Below, piece after piece: positions 17,438-24,829 of a DNA stretch of 64,000 nt. Under the pieces are notes generated by a model. The model was not told where the DNA came from, did no database searches, and saw only the letters and a program-made list of their open reading frames with translations. The DNA is from Actinoplanes nipponensis (lineage in GTDB: Bacteria > Actinomycetota > Actinomycetes > Mycobacteriales > Micromonosporaceae): NCBI RefSeq assembly GCF_016862275.1, contig NZ_BOMQ01000095.1, forward strand, positions 1-64,000, written 5' to 3'. Positions within the stretch are counted from its first letter, which is position 1; each line of letters opens with the position of its first letter. Made by a program: the position numbers and the translations under genes.

Positions 17438-17451
17438 GGGTCGAAAGTCCC
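17438..17451. promoter_or_regulatory. DevR-like box upstream of the DoxX-like gene
   Basis: GGGTCGAAAGTCCC, 84 bp upstream of ATG 17354. A second palindrome, GGGTCCAAGACCC at 17415-17427, has 3-nt instead of 4-nt spacing and may be a lower-affinity neighbour site. Confidence 0.7.
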
Positions 17452-17462
17452 GCTCTGCCCGG

Positions 17463-18326
17463 TCACTTCCGCTCGTGCACCACCGCCACGGTGCAGGCGG
17501 CATGGCGCAGCAGGTGCTGGCTGACCGAGCCGAGCAGCATGCCGCGTACGGCGCCGCGCCCGCGGCTGCCGACCACGAGCAGCTGGGCGTCCGTGCTGGC
17601 CTCGGTGAGTGCGGCGGCGGGGTGCTCGACCAGGGCCTCGACGGAGATGTCGAGGTCCGGGTGCTTCTCCCGCCACCCGGCGACCAGCTCGTCCAGCGGC
17701 CGGCGTTCGGCCGCGGTCACCGACCGGGTGACCATCGGGGTGTCCTCCCACAGCCCGGTCACCGGCGCGAAGGCGCGGATCACCCGCAGCGGCACCCGGC
17801 GGGCCACGGCCTCCTCGACGGCGAAGCCGAGGGCGAGCTGCGCCGAGCCGGAATCGTCCACGCCGGCGACGATCGGCCCGCCGGCCTCCGGTTCGCCGCG
17901 CACCACCACCACCGGGCAGTGGGCATGGCCGCTCACCGCGACGCTGACCGAGCCGAGCAGGCCGACCACGGCGCTGTGCCCGCGGCTGCCCAGCACGATG
18001 AGGCCGGCCTCCTCGGACCGGCCGATGAGGGTGAGCGCGGCGCTGTTGTTGACGATCGAGATGTCGGTGCGCACCGACGGGTGGCTCTCCTTGGCCAGGG
18101 CGACGGCCTCGTGCAGCGCGCCCTTGATGGCCCGGTCGGTCTCCCCGTCCGGCCAGACGGCCGGAGCCGGCACCGTGGAGGCGGCCGGCGCCCAGGTCGG
18201 CCACTCGTAGGCGTAGAAGAACTCGACCGGCGCGCCGGTGCGGACCGCCTCGTCGAGGGCCCACCGGGCGGCGGCCCGGGCGTCGGGGGAGCGGTCGTAG
18301 CCGACGATGATCTTTCGGGCGGTCAT
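17463..18326 (-). CDS. Tandem universal stress protein
   Basis: A 287-residue protein with two UspA domains. Both keep the ATP-loop: GSRGHSAVVGLLGSVS near residue 122 and GSRGRGAVRGMLLGSVS near 262, with IVGYDRSPDAR and IVAGVDDSGSAQ as domain starts. Length and order match Rv2623-type proteins, which bind ATP and are DosR-induced in mycobacteria. I see no DevR-like box in the 96-bp gap upstream, where a strong hairpin terminates the next USP gene, so its promoter is unexplained. Its stop lies just before the DoxX-like gene's box region. Confidence 0.9.
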   Translation of the reverse strand: MTARKIIVGYDRSPDARAAARWALDEAVRTGAPVEFFYAYEWPTWAPAASTVPAPAVWPDGETDRAIKGALHEAVALAKESHPSVRTDISIVNNSAALTLIGRSEEAGLIVLGSRGHSAVVGLLGSVSVAVSGHAHCPVVVVRGEPEAGGPIVAGVDDSGSAQLALGFAVEEAVARRVPLRVIRAFAPVTGLWEDTPMVTRSVTAAERRPLDELVAGWREKHPDLDISVEALVEHPAAALTEASTDAQLLVVGSRGRGAVRGMLLGSVSQHLLRHAACTVAVVHERK

Positions 18327-18389
18327 GATGGCGTCTCCGTTCTGTGCGGTGTCGCCGGACGCGGCCCGGGGCCGGGCATCCGGTGCGAG

Positions 18390-18415
18390 GCCGGCCCGGC
18401 GGCTGCCGGGCCGGC
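18390..18415 (-). terminator. Hairpin terminator between two USP genes
   Basis: A perfect 11-bp stem GCCGGCCCGGC/GCCGGGCCGGC with a GGCT loop lies 7 bp after the stop of the USP gene at 18423, on the minus strand. Confidence 0.7.
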
Positions 18416-18422
18416 GGGGGTC

Positions 18423-19295
18423 TCACGCCGGTCGCGGGCGGGTGATGAGGACCGGGCAGGCGGCGTGGTGCAGCAGCTGCAGGCTCGCGGAGCCGAGCAG
18501 CGCGCCGGCCAGCGCGCCGTGCCCGCGGCTGCCGACGACGATCAGGCGGGCCTGCCGGGACGCCTCGACCAGCGCCAGGGAGGCGCCCTCGTGGGTCAGG
18601 ACGGTGCCCACCGGTACGGCGGGAAACCTGGCCCGCCACGGCACGAGCTGTTCCTCCAGCTGGGCCCGCTCCTGCGCGTCCTGTTCGGGCGTCTCGACCG
18701 CCGCCGCCGGCACATCGACCAGCCACAGGGGGATCACCGGGAGGTACGCGCGCACCACGGTCACCGGGCACTGCTGCTCGGCGGCCGCGGTGAAGGCGGC
18801 GTCCAGGACGAGATCCGCGGCCGGGGAGTCGTCCACGCCGGCGACGATCGGCCCACCGGCCGGGCCGCCGCGCCCGCGCACCACCACCACCGGGCCGGGC
18901 GCGTGCGTGGCGACGCGCTGGCTCACCGAGCCGAGCAGCAGGCCGGCGAAGCCGCCCCGGCCGCGGCTGCCCAGCACCAGCCGGTCCGCATCCTGCGCGG
19001 CCTCCAGCAGCCGGGGCACGGCGTGTCCGACGAGGACGTCGGTCCTGATGGCGATGTCCGGCGCGAGCGCCCGGGCCCGGTCGAGGGCGGTGGCCACGAT
19101 CCCCTCCGCGAACGTGCGGGCCCGGTCGGCGTACTCGGCGCCGGCCGGGGAGCGGGTCTGCTGCCGGTCCCAGTCGAAGGCGTGGACGATCCGCAACGGC
19201 CGGCGCCGGCGCTGGGCCTCGTGGGCCGCCCAGTCGACGGCGGCGTTGCTGTACTCGGTGCCGTCGGTACCGACGGCGACGGCTGCGGTGCTCAT
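18423..19295 (-). CDS. Tandem universal stress protein
   Basis: A 290-residue double UspA protein. Domain 1 starts AAVAVGTDGTEYSNAAVDWA and has the loop GSRGRGGFAGLLLGSVSQRV. Domain 2 starts IVAGVDDSPAADLVLDAAF and has GSRGHGALAGALLGSASLQL. Both loops look ATP-competent. ATG 19295 is preferred to the upstream ATG at 19340 because GAGAGGGG precedes it. A DevR-like box sits 80 bp upstream, in the region shared with the divergent SPFH gene. Confidence 0.9.
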   Translation of the reverse strand: MSTAAVAVGTDGTEYSNAAVDWAAHEAQRRRRPLRIVHAFDWDRQQTRSPAGAEYADRARTFAEGIVATALDRARALAPDIAIRTDVLVGHAVPRLLEAAQDADRLVLGSRGRGGFAGLLLGSVSQRVATHAPGPVVVVRGRGGPAGGPIVAGVDDSPAADLVLDAAFTAAAEQQCPVTVVRAYLPVIPLWLVDVPAAAVETPEQDAQERAQLEEQLVPWRARFPAVPVGTVLTHEGASLALVEASRQARLIVVGSRGHGALAGALLGSASLQLLHHAACPVLITRPRPA

Positions 19296-19374
19296 GGCCG
19301 TACCCCTCTCGGCTGCACCCTCCATCGTCGAGCCGGCCAACCGCGCGGACGAGGGCGGCAGGTCCGCTACCGGG

Positions 19375-19388
19375 GGGCCGAAGGTCCC
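19375..19388. promoter_or_regulatory. DevR-like box upstream of USP (18423-19295)
   Basis: GGGCCGAAGGTCCC, an exact consensus copy, 80 bp upstream of ATG 19295. Confidence 0.75.
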
Positions 19389-19434
19389 GCGAGGGGTGTC
19401 GGGAGTGGCGCGGACTGCGCCCGGCGGCGCGCCG

Positions 19435-19448
19435 GTGACCTTCGGCCC
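19435..19448. promoter_or_regulatory. DevR-like box upstream of the SPFH gene
   Basis: GTGACCTTCGGCCC, one mismatch from the consensus, 96 bp upstream of ATG 19544. With the site at 19375 it forms a paired, divergent arrangement. Confidence 0.65.
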
Positions 19449-19543
19449 TGTCCGCGCGCGCCGGGCCGGCGGACCGTGGAATCGGCGTGCGCGCCCGCCG
19501 GGCAGCCGGCCCCGTGGGCCGCGGCCGTGCGGAGGTTTATGCG

Positions 19544-20407
19544 ATGAACACCCTCACCACCACTCTGGTCGTCGTGGGCGTCGCGGTGCTCGTGGTGCTG
19601 GCCCTGGCCCTGCGCATCGTCAAGCAGTACGAGCGCGGAGTGCTGTTCCGGCTGGGACGGGTCATCGGCGTCCGGGAGCCCGGGCTCCGGGTGATCATCC
19701 CGGTCATCGACGTGCTGCGCCGGGTGTCGCTGCGGATCGTCACCATGCCGATCCAGTCGCAGGGCATCATCACCAGGGACAACGTCAGCGTCGACGTGTC
19801 CGCCGTGGCCTACTTCCGGGTCGTCGACGCGGTGAAGTCCGTGGTCGCGATCGAGAACGTGCACGCGGCCATCAACCAGATCGCGCAGACCACCCTGCGG
19901 AAGGTCGTCGGCCGGCACACCCTGGACGAGACACTGTCCGAGACCGACCGGATCAACGCCGACATCCGCGAGATCCTCGACGTCACCACCGTCGAGTGGG
20001 GCGTCGAGGTCACGCTCGTGGAGCTGAAGGACATCCAGCTCCCCGACGCCATGAAGCGGGCGATGGCCCGGCAGGCCGAGGCGGAGCGGGAGAAGCGAGC
20101 CAAGATCATCAACGCCGAGGGCGAGTCGCTCGCCGCCGCGGCGCTGGGCGACGCGTCGGACACGATGATGGCCCACCCGCTGGCCCTGCAGCTGCGCAAC
20201 CTGCAGTCGCTGGTGGAGATCGCGGTCGACAAGAACTCGACCGTCGTCTTCCCGGCGCCGCTGATGAGCACCATCGGCGAGCTGGGCGCGTTCCTGGCCC
20301 GCGAGGCGGACGCGGCGCAGGCCGCCCGCCCGGGGGAGCGGCCGGCCGACCGGGCGCCGGCGGGCCTCAACGGCAGCGCCGGACCCACCGTCACGACGAA
20401 ACTCTGA
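19544..20407 (+). CDS. SPFH/Band-7 (stomatin-like) membrane protein
   Basis: A 287-residue protein with one N-terminal membrane helix (residues ~4-26, VVVGVAVLVVLALAL) followed by a stomatin/prohibitin SPFH domain (YERGVLFRLGRVIGVREPGL; ITRDNVSVDVSAVAYFRV) and a coiled, charged region (RQAEAEREKRAKIINAEGE). Members scaffold membrane microdomains and often control proteases or channels. No NfeD or protease partner lies next to it. The ATG follows GGAGG. Transcription probably ends at the strong hairpin at 20420. Confidence 0.9.
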   Translation: MNTLTTTLVVVGVAVLVVLALALRIVKQYERGVLFRLGRVIGVREPGLRVIIPVIDVLRRVSLRIVTMPIQSQGIITRDNVSVDVSAVAYFRVVDAVKSVVAIENVHAAINQIAQTTLRKVVGRHTLDETLSETDRINADIREILDVTTVEWGVEVTLVELKDIQLPDAMKRAMARQAEAEREKRAKIINAEGESLAAAALGDASDTMMAHPLALQLRNLQSLVEIAVDKNSTVVFPAPLMSTIGELGAFLAREADAAQAARPGERPADRAPAGLNGSAGPTVTTKL

Positions 20408-20419
20408 CCGTCCCACCAC

Positions 20420-20460
20420 GGAACGGCCGGTGCGGGTGAACCACCCGCACCGGCCGTTCC
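20420..20460. terminator. Perfect 19-bp bidirectional terminator
   Basis: GGAACGGCCGGTGCGGGTG (20420-20438) pairs perfectly with 20442-20460 around a 3-nt AAC loop. It lies between the convergent SPFH and hibernation-factor genes and can serve both strands. Confidence 0.85.
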
Positions 20461-20473
20461 GCTCCGGCGGTTG

Positions 20474-21274
20474 TCACCACAGCGACCGGAGCAGCCCCAG
20501 GGTGCCGTCGAACCGGCGGTACAGCACGGTGGCGCGCCCCGAGCCGACGCCGGCGAAGGCCAGGAAGGCCGGCCGCATGCCGTCCAGCGCCCGGATCGCC
20601 TCCGGCAGGGTCAGCGTCGGCAGCCGGGACGGCGGCCCCTGCAGCGGCACGCCGCCGGAACCCGCCGGCAGCAGCTCCGGACGGACCGCCACCAGCCGGA
20701 AACCGGCGGCGCCGGCCCGGACCACGACCGTGTCCTGGCCACTGGCCTCGTCCACGTACAGGTGGAAGTCGTAGTCGCGCAGGTCCATGGTGAACGCCGC
20801 GGCGCCCACGTCGTGCACGGCCAGCGGGTACGCCTTGTGCCGGGTGATCTGGCGCGCCCGGCCGCTGCCCTGGACGGCCGGCGCCGACGCCCGGGCCGGG
20901 CGCCGGTCCCACCGCTCGTCGACGAAGGACGGCGGCCCCGGCTCGCTGCCCGACAGGCGCCGGCGCAGGCGGCGGATCCGCGGCGCCAGGGCGGCCACGA
21001 CGCCGTCGACGGCCGCCGGCACCGCGCGCGCGGTGCTCTGGGCCCGGACCAGGCGGCCGTCGATCTCGACGTTGACCTGGGCGACGGCGAAGGCCTCGCG
21101 GTCCCCGCCGCGGTACTCGGCCAGCTTGACCCGGACGTGTCCGGCCTCCGGCGCCGACCGCAGGGTCCCGGCGAGCGCCGCGCTCACCCCGGTGATGTCC
21201 TGCGTGGTCACCGGCCCCCGGACGAGGATGTCCACGTCCCGGTCGGCGGCGACGGCGGTTCTGAATCCCGGCAT
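20474..21274 (-). CDS. Long ribosome hibernation factor, RafH-like
   Basis: A 266-residue protein with an HPF/YfiA (sigma-54 modulation) N-terminal domain (residues ~10-110, with VRVKLAEYRGGDREAFAVAQVNV-like strands) and two tandem HPF C-terminal modules. The first begins ITRHKAYPLAVHDVGAAAF near residue 145; the second, LTLPEAIRALDGMRPAFLAF, ends with VLYRRFDGTLGLL. This resembles M. tuberculosis Rv0079 (RafH, 273 residues), the DosR-controlled factor that stabilises 70S ribosomes in hypoxia, rather than the shorter standard HPF. ATG 21274 follows GGGAGG. A near-perfect DevR-like box lies 53 bp upstream. Confidence 0.88.
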   Translation of the reverse strand: MPGFRTAVAADRDVDILVRGPVTTQDITGVSAALAGTLRSAPEAGHVRVKLAEYRGGDREAFAVAQVNVEIDGRLVRAQSTARAVPAAVDGVVAALAPRIRRLRRRLSGSEPGPPSFVDERWDRRPARASAPAVQGSGRARQITRHKAYPLAVHDVGAAAFTMDLRDYDFHLYVDEASGQDTVVVRAGAAGFRLVAVRPELLPAGSGGVPLQGPPSRLPTLTLPEAIRALDGMRPAFLAFAGVGSGRATVLYRRFDGTLGLLRSLW

Positions 21275-21326
21275 CCGCACCTCCCTGTGCCGGTTCACTC
21301 TGAGTGACACGAAGATCACCTACAAG

Positions 21327-21340
21327 GGGCCGAAAGTCCC
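21327..21340. promoter_or_regulatory. DevR-like box upstream of the RafH-like gene
   Basis: GGGCCGAAAGTCCC, full match to the recurrent motif, 53 bp upstream of ATG 21274. A further half-site (CGGCCCC) follows at 21344-21350. Confidence 0.75.
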
Positions 21341-21363
21341 ACTCGGCCCCCCTGCGCGCGCTG

Positions 21364-22211
21364 TCAGGGGGCCGACGCCGCGGCCGGGCTCTGCTCCGCC
21401 GGGTCCACCGGGGCGGTGACCAGCGTCCGGACCAGGACGAGGGGCGCGCTGCTGTGGTGCAGCAGCGTCTGGGCGACCGAGCCCAGCAGGCCGCCGTAGC
21501 GCTGCCGGCCGCGGGCGCCGACGATCAGCAGACCCGCCTGCGCCGACTCCGCGACCAGCGCGGCCGCCGGATCGTGCGGCAGGACCCGGGTCCGGGCCCG
21601 GATCCGGTACTTGTCCTCCCGCACGCCGACGAGGTCGGCGAGGTGACGCCGCTGGTCGTCCCCGCCGCCCCCGCCGGCCCGGACCACGACCAGGCCGGCG
21701 CCGCTGCGCGCGGCGGTGTCGAAGGCGAAGTCCAGCGCCCGCTCCGAGGCGGAGGAGCCGTTGACGCCCACCACGACGCAGCGGCCGGGCGGATGGCCGG
21801 CCCGCGCGATCAGCACCGAGCAGGCGGCGCGGGCGGCGACGTGCACGGCGCTGGCGTACGTGGGCAGACAGTCGCGGACAGCCCGCCGTCGCCGATGGCG
21901 AGCAGGGCGGCGGCGCGGGCCTGCCGCAGCAGTGTCGAGCCGGGCGCGCCCTCCAGGAGCCGGGTGCCGACCGGCAGGCGGGCGGCCACCTGCCGGGCGG
22001 CGATCACGGCGCGTTGGAGCAGGTCATGGGCGGTCGCGCCGGGATGCGCGTCCGTCTGCGCCGGGCTGCCCGGCAGCCAGTTGAAGGCGTGCACCACCTG
22101 CAGGGGCAGGCCGTACAGCGACGCCAGGCCGGCGGCGGCGCGCACCGCCGACATGCTCGACGCCGAACCGTCCACGCCGACGACCACGGGGTTCACGACC
22201 GATCGCTGCAT
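21364..22211 (-). pseudogene. Tandem universal stress protein split by a frameshift
   Basis: The N-terminal UspA domain runs from ATG 22211 (RBS GGAGG, NPVVVGVDGSASSMSAVRAA) and stays in frame to a stop at 21810. The C-terminal UspA domain is in another frame (21846-21364; VVVGVNGSSASERALDFAF and GARGRQRYGGLLGSVAQ). At about 21850-21862 the reading would join smoothly (ATVCP then TYASAVHVAARA) if one base were added, so a single-base loss is the simplest account. The total of 848 bp is one short of a multiple of three. It is either a real lesion, a sequencing error, or two separately made half-proteins (a GTG exists at 21846). A DevR-like box is still present upstream. Confidence 0.8.
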
Positions 22212-22336
22212 CCGGCTCACCTCCGCCACTGGTTCGCCCTCCATCGTGGCCCAATGCGCGGCGGCCGGCAGGGTCGCCGGACAGCAGATCGCCGGGGACG
22301 CCTCTGCCGGGCACCGGCAACGATCAGCGCCGGAAC

Positions 22337-22350
22337 GGGTCGTTCGGCCC
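22337..22350. promoter_or_regulatory. DevR-like box between the split USP and a PRTase gene
   Basis: GGGTCGTTCGGCCC, 98 bp upstream of ATG 22448 (plus) and 126 bp upstream of ATG 22211 (minus). One site may serve both. Confidence 0.7.
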
Positions 22351-22447
22351 TGCTCGGCGAGCCACCGGCGGCGTCCGATGGACATGGTGCCGTCGCGGCG
22401 CCGGCGGCCGCGGTGACGCGGCGGCCGGATGAGGGATCGGAGAGATC

Positions 22448-23107
22448 ATGGCATTCCGGGACGGGGCCGACGCCGGCCGGCGGCTGGCCGGCGCGCTCAC
22501 GCAGCTGAGGGACGACAACGTGGTGGTGCTCGGCCTGCCGCGCGGCGGGGTGCCGGTGGCGGCCGAGGTGGCGCGGGAGCTGCGGGCCCCGCTCGACGTG
22601 ATCGTGGTCCGCAAGGTGGGGGTGCCGTGGCAGCCCGAGCTGGCCATGGGCGCCGTCGGCGAGGGCGGCATCGGCGTGGTCGACGCCGGCGTGACCCGGC
22701 TGACCGGAGTGGACCCCCAGCAGGTCCGGGCGGCGCAGGCCGGCGCCCGGGCGGAGCTGCGGGACCGGGCCCGGGCGTTGCGGGGGCACCGGCCGCCGGT
22801 GGACCTGACCGGCCGGACCGCGGTCATCGTCGACGACGGTGTCGCGACCGGCTCGACCGCCCGGGCGGCGTGCTGGGTCGCGCGCCTGCAGGGCGCCGTC
22901 CGCGTGGTGCTGGCCGTCCCGGTCGCGCCGCCGGACGCGGTCCGGGCCCTGTCCGAGGTCGCCGACGAGGTGGTCTGCCTGCTCGAGCCGGCGGACTTCG
23001 GCGCGGTGGGCCGCTTCTACGACGACTTCCGGCCGGTCCCCGACGCCGAGGTCCTGGATCTGCTCGACCACGCGTCGCCCGGCCGCCGCAGCGGCCGCCC
23101 CGGATAG
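22448..23107 (+). CDS. Phosphoribosyltransferase-domain protein
   Basis: A 219-residue type I PRTase fold protein. The PRPP loop is VIVDDGVATGSTARA (residues ~127-141), and the N-terminal LGLPRGGVPVAAEVARELRAPLD is typical of the group containing M. tuberculosis Rv0571c and the N-terminal half of the DosR-regulated Rv2030c. The substrate base is unknown; many such proteins lack a specific hood domain. RBS GGAGAG precedes the ATG. Its divergent partner is the split USP. Confidence 0.85.
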   Translation: MAFRDGADAGRRLAGALTQLRDDNVVVLGLPRGGVPVAAEVARELRAPLDVIVVRKVGVPWQPELAMGAVGEGGIGVVDAGVTRLTGVDPQQVRAAQAGARAELRDRARALRGHRPPVDLTGRTAVIVDDGVATGSTARAACWVARLQGAVRVVLAVPVAPPDAVRALSEVADEVVCLLEPADFGAVGRFYDDFRPVPDAEVLDLLDHASPGRRSGRPG

Positions 23108-23128
23108 CGGCCCGCGGGCGGGCCCGAG

Positions 23129-23300
23129 GTCCGGCGGGTCACCCTGGAACCGCGCGTGGTCGTCGGGCTGCGCCAGCGGGTGACGGTGGACGAGATGAGC
23201 ACCTTCTTCGCCCACGCCGTTCCGGCCGTGGCCGGCGAGCTCGCCCGAGTGGGCGGCCGGCTGGCCCGCCGGTCGCGGTCTACCGCTGGTTCCTGCGGTG
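23129..23300 (+). pseudogene. Remnant of a GyrI-like (effector-binding) domain
   Basis: Frame 2 gives VTLEPRVVVGLRQRVTVDEM and FFAHAVPAVAGELARVGGRL, then the likely continuation GPPVAVYRWF appears one base out of frame at about 23262. This looks like the first half of an AraC-effector/GyrI-like small-molecule-binding domain. There is no start codon, there is a frameshift, and it stops abruptly where an antisense nitroreductase fragment begins. I infer a deleted gene end. Identity is by pattern only. Confidence 0.4.
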
Positions 23301-23519
23301 CGGGCTGCCCGCGCCGGACATGATGGGGGAGGAGTACCTGGCCGGGGCGGCCCGCAGCACCCGCTGCCAGCAGGCGGCCGCCTCCGGCCCGCCGAGCTGC
23401 TCCGCGCGTACCGCCAGGGTCCGGCCCTCGACCGCGACCCGGGCCCGGGGCTCGGCCATGAGGTTGAAGTACCAGCCGGGCCGCGCCGGCAACCCGCTGT
23501 TGGCGGCGACGACGATCAT
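23280..23519 (-). pseudogene. Truncated F420-dependent nitroreductase (Ddn-like) fragment
   Basis: A 79-codon frame with a good RBS (GGAGGAGG) begins MIVVAANSGLPARPGWYFNL and continues AEPRARVAVEGRTLAVRAEQ, the central part of deazaflavin(F420H2)-dependent nitroreductases (M. tuberculosis Ddn, Rv3547, about 150 residues). The N-terminal third, including the 'TTTGRKTG' region, and the conserved C-terminal Tyr/Arg segment are missing; the last 20 residues are unrelated. It is probably a remnant, though expression of a short peptide is possible. Confidence 0.6.
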
Positions 23520-23727
23520 GCCTCCTCCTGGCCGGTGCACCGGCCGGCGGGCTTCCTCGGTACACACCCGGACGGCCCCCCTCCGGCAGAGGCCGACGGC
23601 CCCGCCGCGGGAAGGGGACCGATGGCCGCCCCCGGGTGACCTTGGCCTCGCGCGGCGCGGGTCCGCGGGGACGACCATGGAGGGGGGACCGACGGTCCCG
23701 TCGCCAGGGGAGAGGCAGGAGCCGGCC
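23520..23727. other. Intergenic control region with several box-like motifs
   Basis: No gene is supported here. Three motifs related to the DevR-like box occur: GGGACCGATGGCC at 23615-23627, TGACCTTGGCC at 23637-23647, and the stronger palindrome at 23685-23699. They precede the USP gene at 23728. Confidence 0.5.
23685..23699. promoter_or_regulatory. DevR-like palindrome upstream of a USP gene
   Basis: GGGACCGACGGTCCC is a perfect 6+3+6 palindrome, close to but one base longer than the common 14-mer, 29 bp upstream of ATG 23728. That is nearer to the start than is usual in this island. Confidence 0.5.
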
Positions 23728-24603
23728 ATGACCACCGCACCAGTGCGACTGATCCTGGGCTACGACGGATCGCCGCAGTCCACCGCCGCGATCGACGCCG
23801 GGGCGGCGCTGTTCCCCGGCGCCCACGCGTGGGTCGCCCACCTGTGGACCCCGCCGTTCGCCAGCGAACCGCTGCGCCGGCGGCTGTGGACCGGCACCCG
23901 GCACCTCGACGAGTTCGTCGCCGCGGTGGAGCGGGAGGGCGAGCGCGAGGCCGAACGCCTCGCGGCCGGCGGTGTGACGCTGGCCCGCGCCGCCGGCTGG
24001 ACCGCGGAGCCGCTGGTGCGGCGTACCTACGGCGGCGAGGGACTGCAGTTCGGTCAGCTCGCCGCGGAGCTGGACGCCGACCTGCTGCTGCTCGGCTCGC
24101 GCGGACTGGGTGGCACCCGGGCCCTGCTGGGCAGCGTGTCCGACCTGGTGGTGCACCACACCCCGTGCCCCGCGCTGATCGTTGCGCACCCCCTGCTGGC
24201 GGCCGAGTCGGCCGCCCTGGCCGCCGGCCCGGTGCTGGTCGGCTGGGACGGCTCGCCCGGCGCCGCCCGCGCGGCCGACACGGCGAGCCGGCTCTTCCCG
24301 GAACGCGAGATCGTGCTCACCGCCGTGGACCAGCCGGCGCCGGACGCCGGCCGCGAACTCGATGTGGTCCACGTCGGCAGCCGGCGCGAGGGATCGGCGT
24401 CCGCCGTGGCCGAAGCCCTGAGCGGGTACGCCCGCACCCGGGCGGCCGCGGCGATCGTGGTCGGCTCCCGCGGCCGGTCGGTGGTGCGGGAGATTCTGCT
24501 CGGTTCCGTGGCCATGGCGACGCTGCACCACGCGCACCGGCCCGTCCTGGTGGTGCCCTCCGACGAACCGCCGCCGGCTCAGGACCCGCCGTCCGGCCGG
24601 TAG
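23728..24603 (+). CDS. Tandem universal stress protein
   Basis: A 291-residue double UspA protein. Domain 1 starts RLILGYDGSPQSTAAIDAGA with loop GSRGLGGTRALLGSVSDLVV; domain 2 starts VLVGWDGSPGAARAADTASR with loop GSRGRSVVREILLGSVAMAT. Unlike the other USPs here, each half begins with a Tyr- or Trp-Asp-Gly-Ser motif (LGYDGS, VGWDGS). The ATG is preceded by GGGGAGAGGCAGGA. It converges on the small membrane-protein gene at 24650. Confidence 0.88.
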   Translation: MTTAPVRLILGYDGSPQSTAAIDAGAALFPGAHAWVAHLWTPPFASEPLRRRLWTGTRHLDEFVAAVEREGEREAERLAAGGVTLARAAGWTAEPLVRRTYGGEGLQFGQLAAELDADLLLLGSRGLGGTRALLGSVSDLVVHHTPCPALIVAHPLLAAESAALAAGPVLVGWDGSPGAARAADTASRLFPEREIVLTAVDQPAPDAGRELDVVHVGSRREGSASAVAEALSGYARTRAAAAIVVGSRGRSVVREILLGSVAMATLHHAHRPVLVVPSDEPPPAQDPPSGR

Positions 24604-24649
24604 CACCCGGTGGGCGGGTCCGGAGGGCGGCGGTCGTGACGTCCCCGGT

Positions 24650-24829
24650 TCAGCAGGCGCCGCTCGAACGCCGGCTCCGGCGCCCGCCGCGGGCGTTGCT
24701 GCCCAGCGCCCCGATGAAGTCGATGGCCAGGCAGACGAACAAGGCGGTGCCCCAGCTGTTCCAGGGACCCCACGAGGCGACCTCCGGGGTGCCCTGGACG
24801 AGCCACACGATCAGCCAGATGACGGTCAC
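24650..24829 (-). CDS. Small two-helix membrane protein (59 aa)
   Basis: The GTG start overlaps the stop of the USP gene (GTGA) and has GGAGG upstream. The product has two hydrophobic stretches (TVIWLIVWLVQG; WGTALFVCLAIDFIGALG) and a basic tail (GRRSRRSS). It is the third gene of a tightly overlapped DUF1918-USP-membrane-peptide operon, so its synthesis is probably tied to the USP. It belongs to no family I recognise. It may act as a membrane anchor or regulator of the USP (inference). Confidence 0.65.
   Translation of the reverse strand: MTVIWLIVWLVQGTPEVASWGPWNSWGTALFVCLAIDFIGALGSNARGGRRSRRSSGAC

Noticed and set aside
16620..19547. A 975-codon plus-strand frame
   Set aside because: It spans several well-supported minus-strand genes and intergenic boxes and reads as low-complexity antisense.
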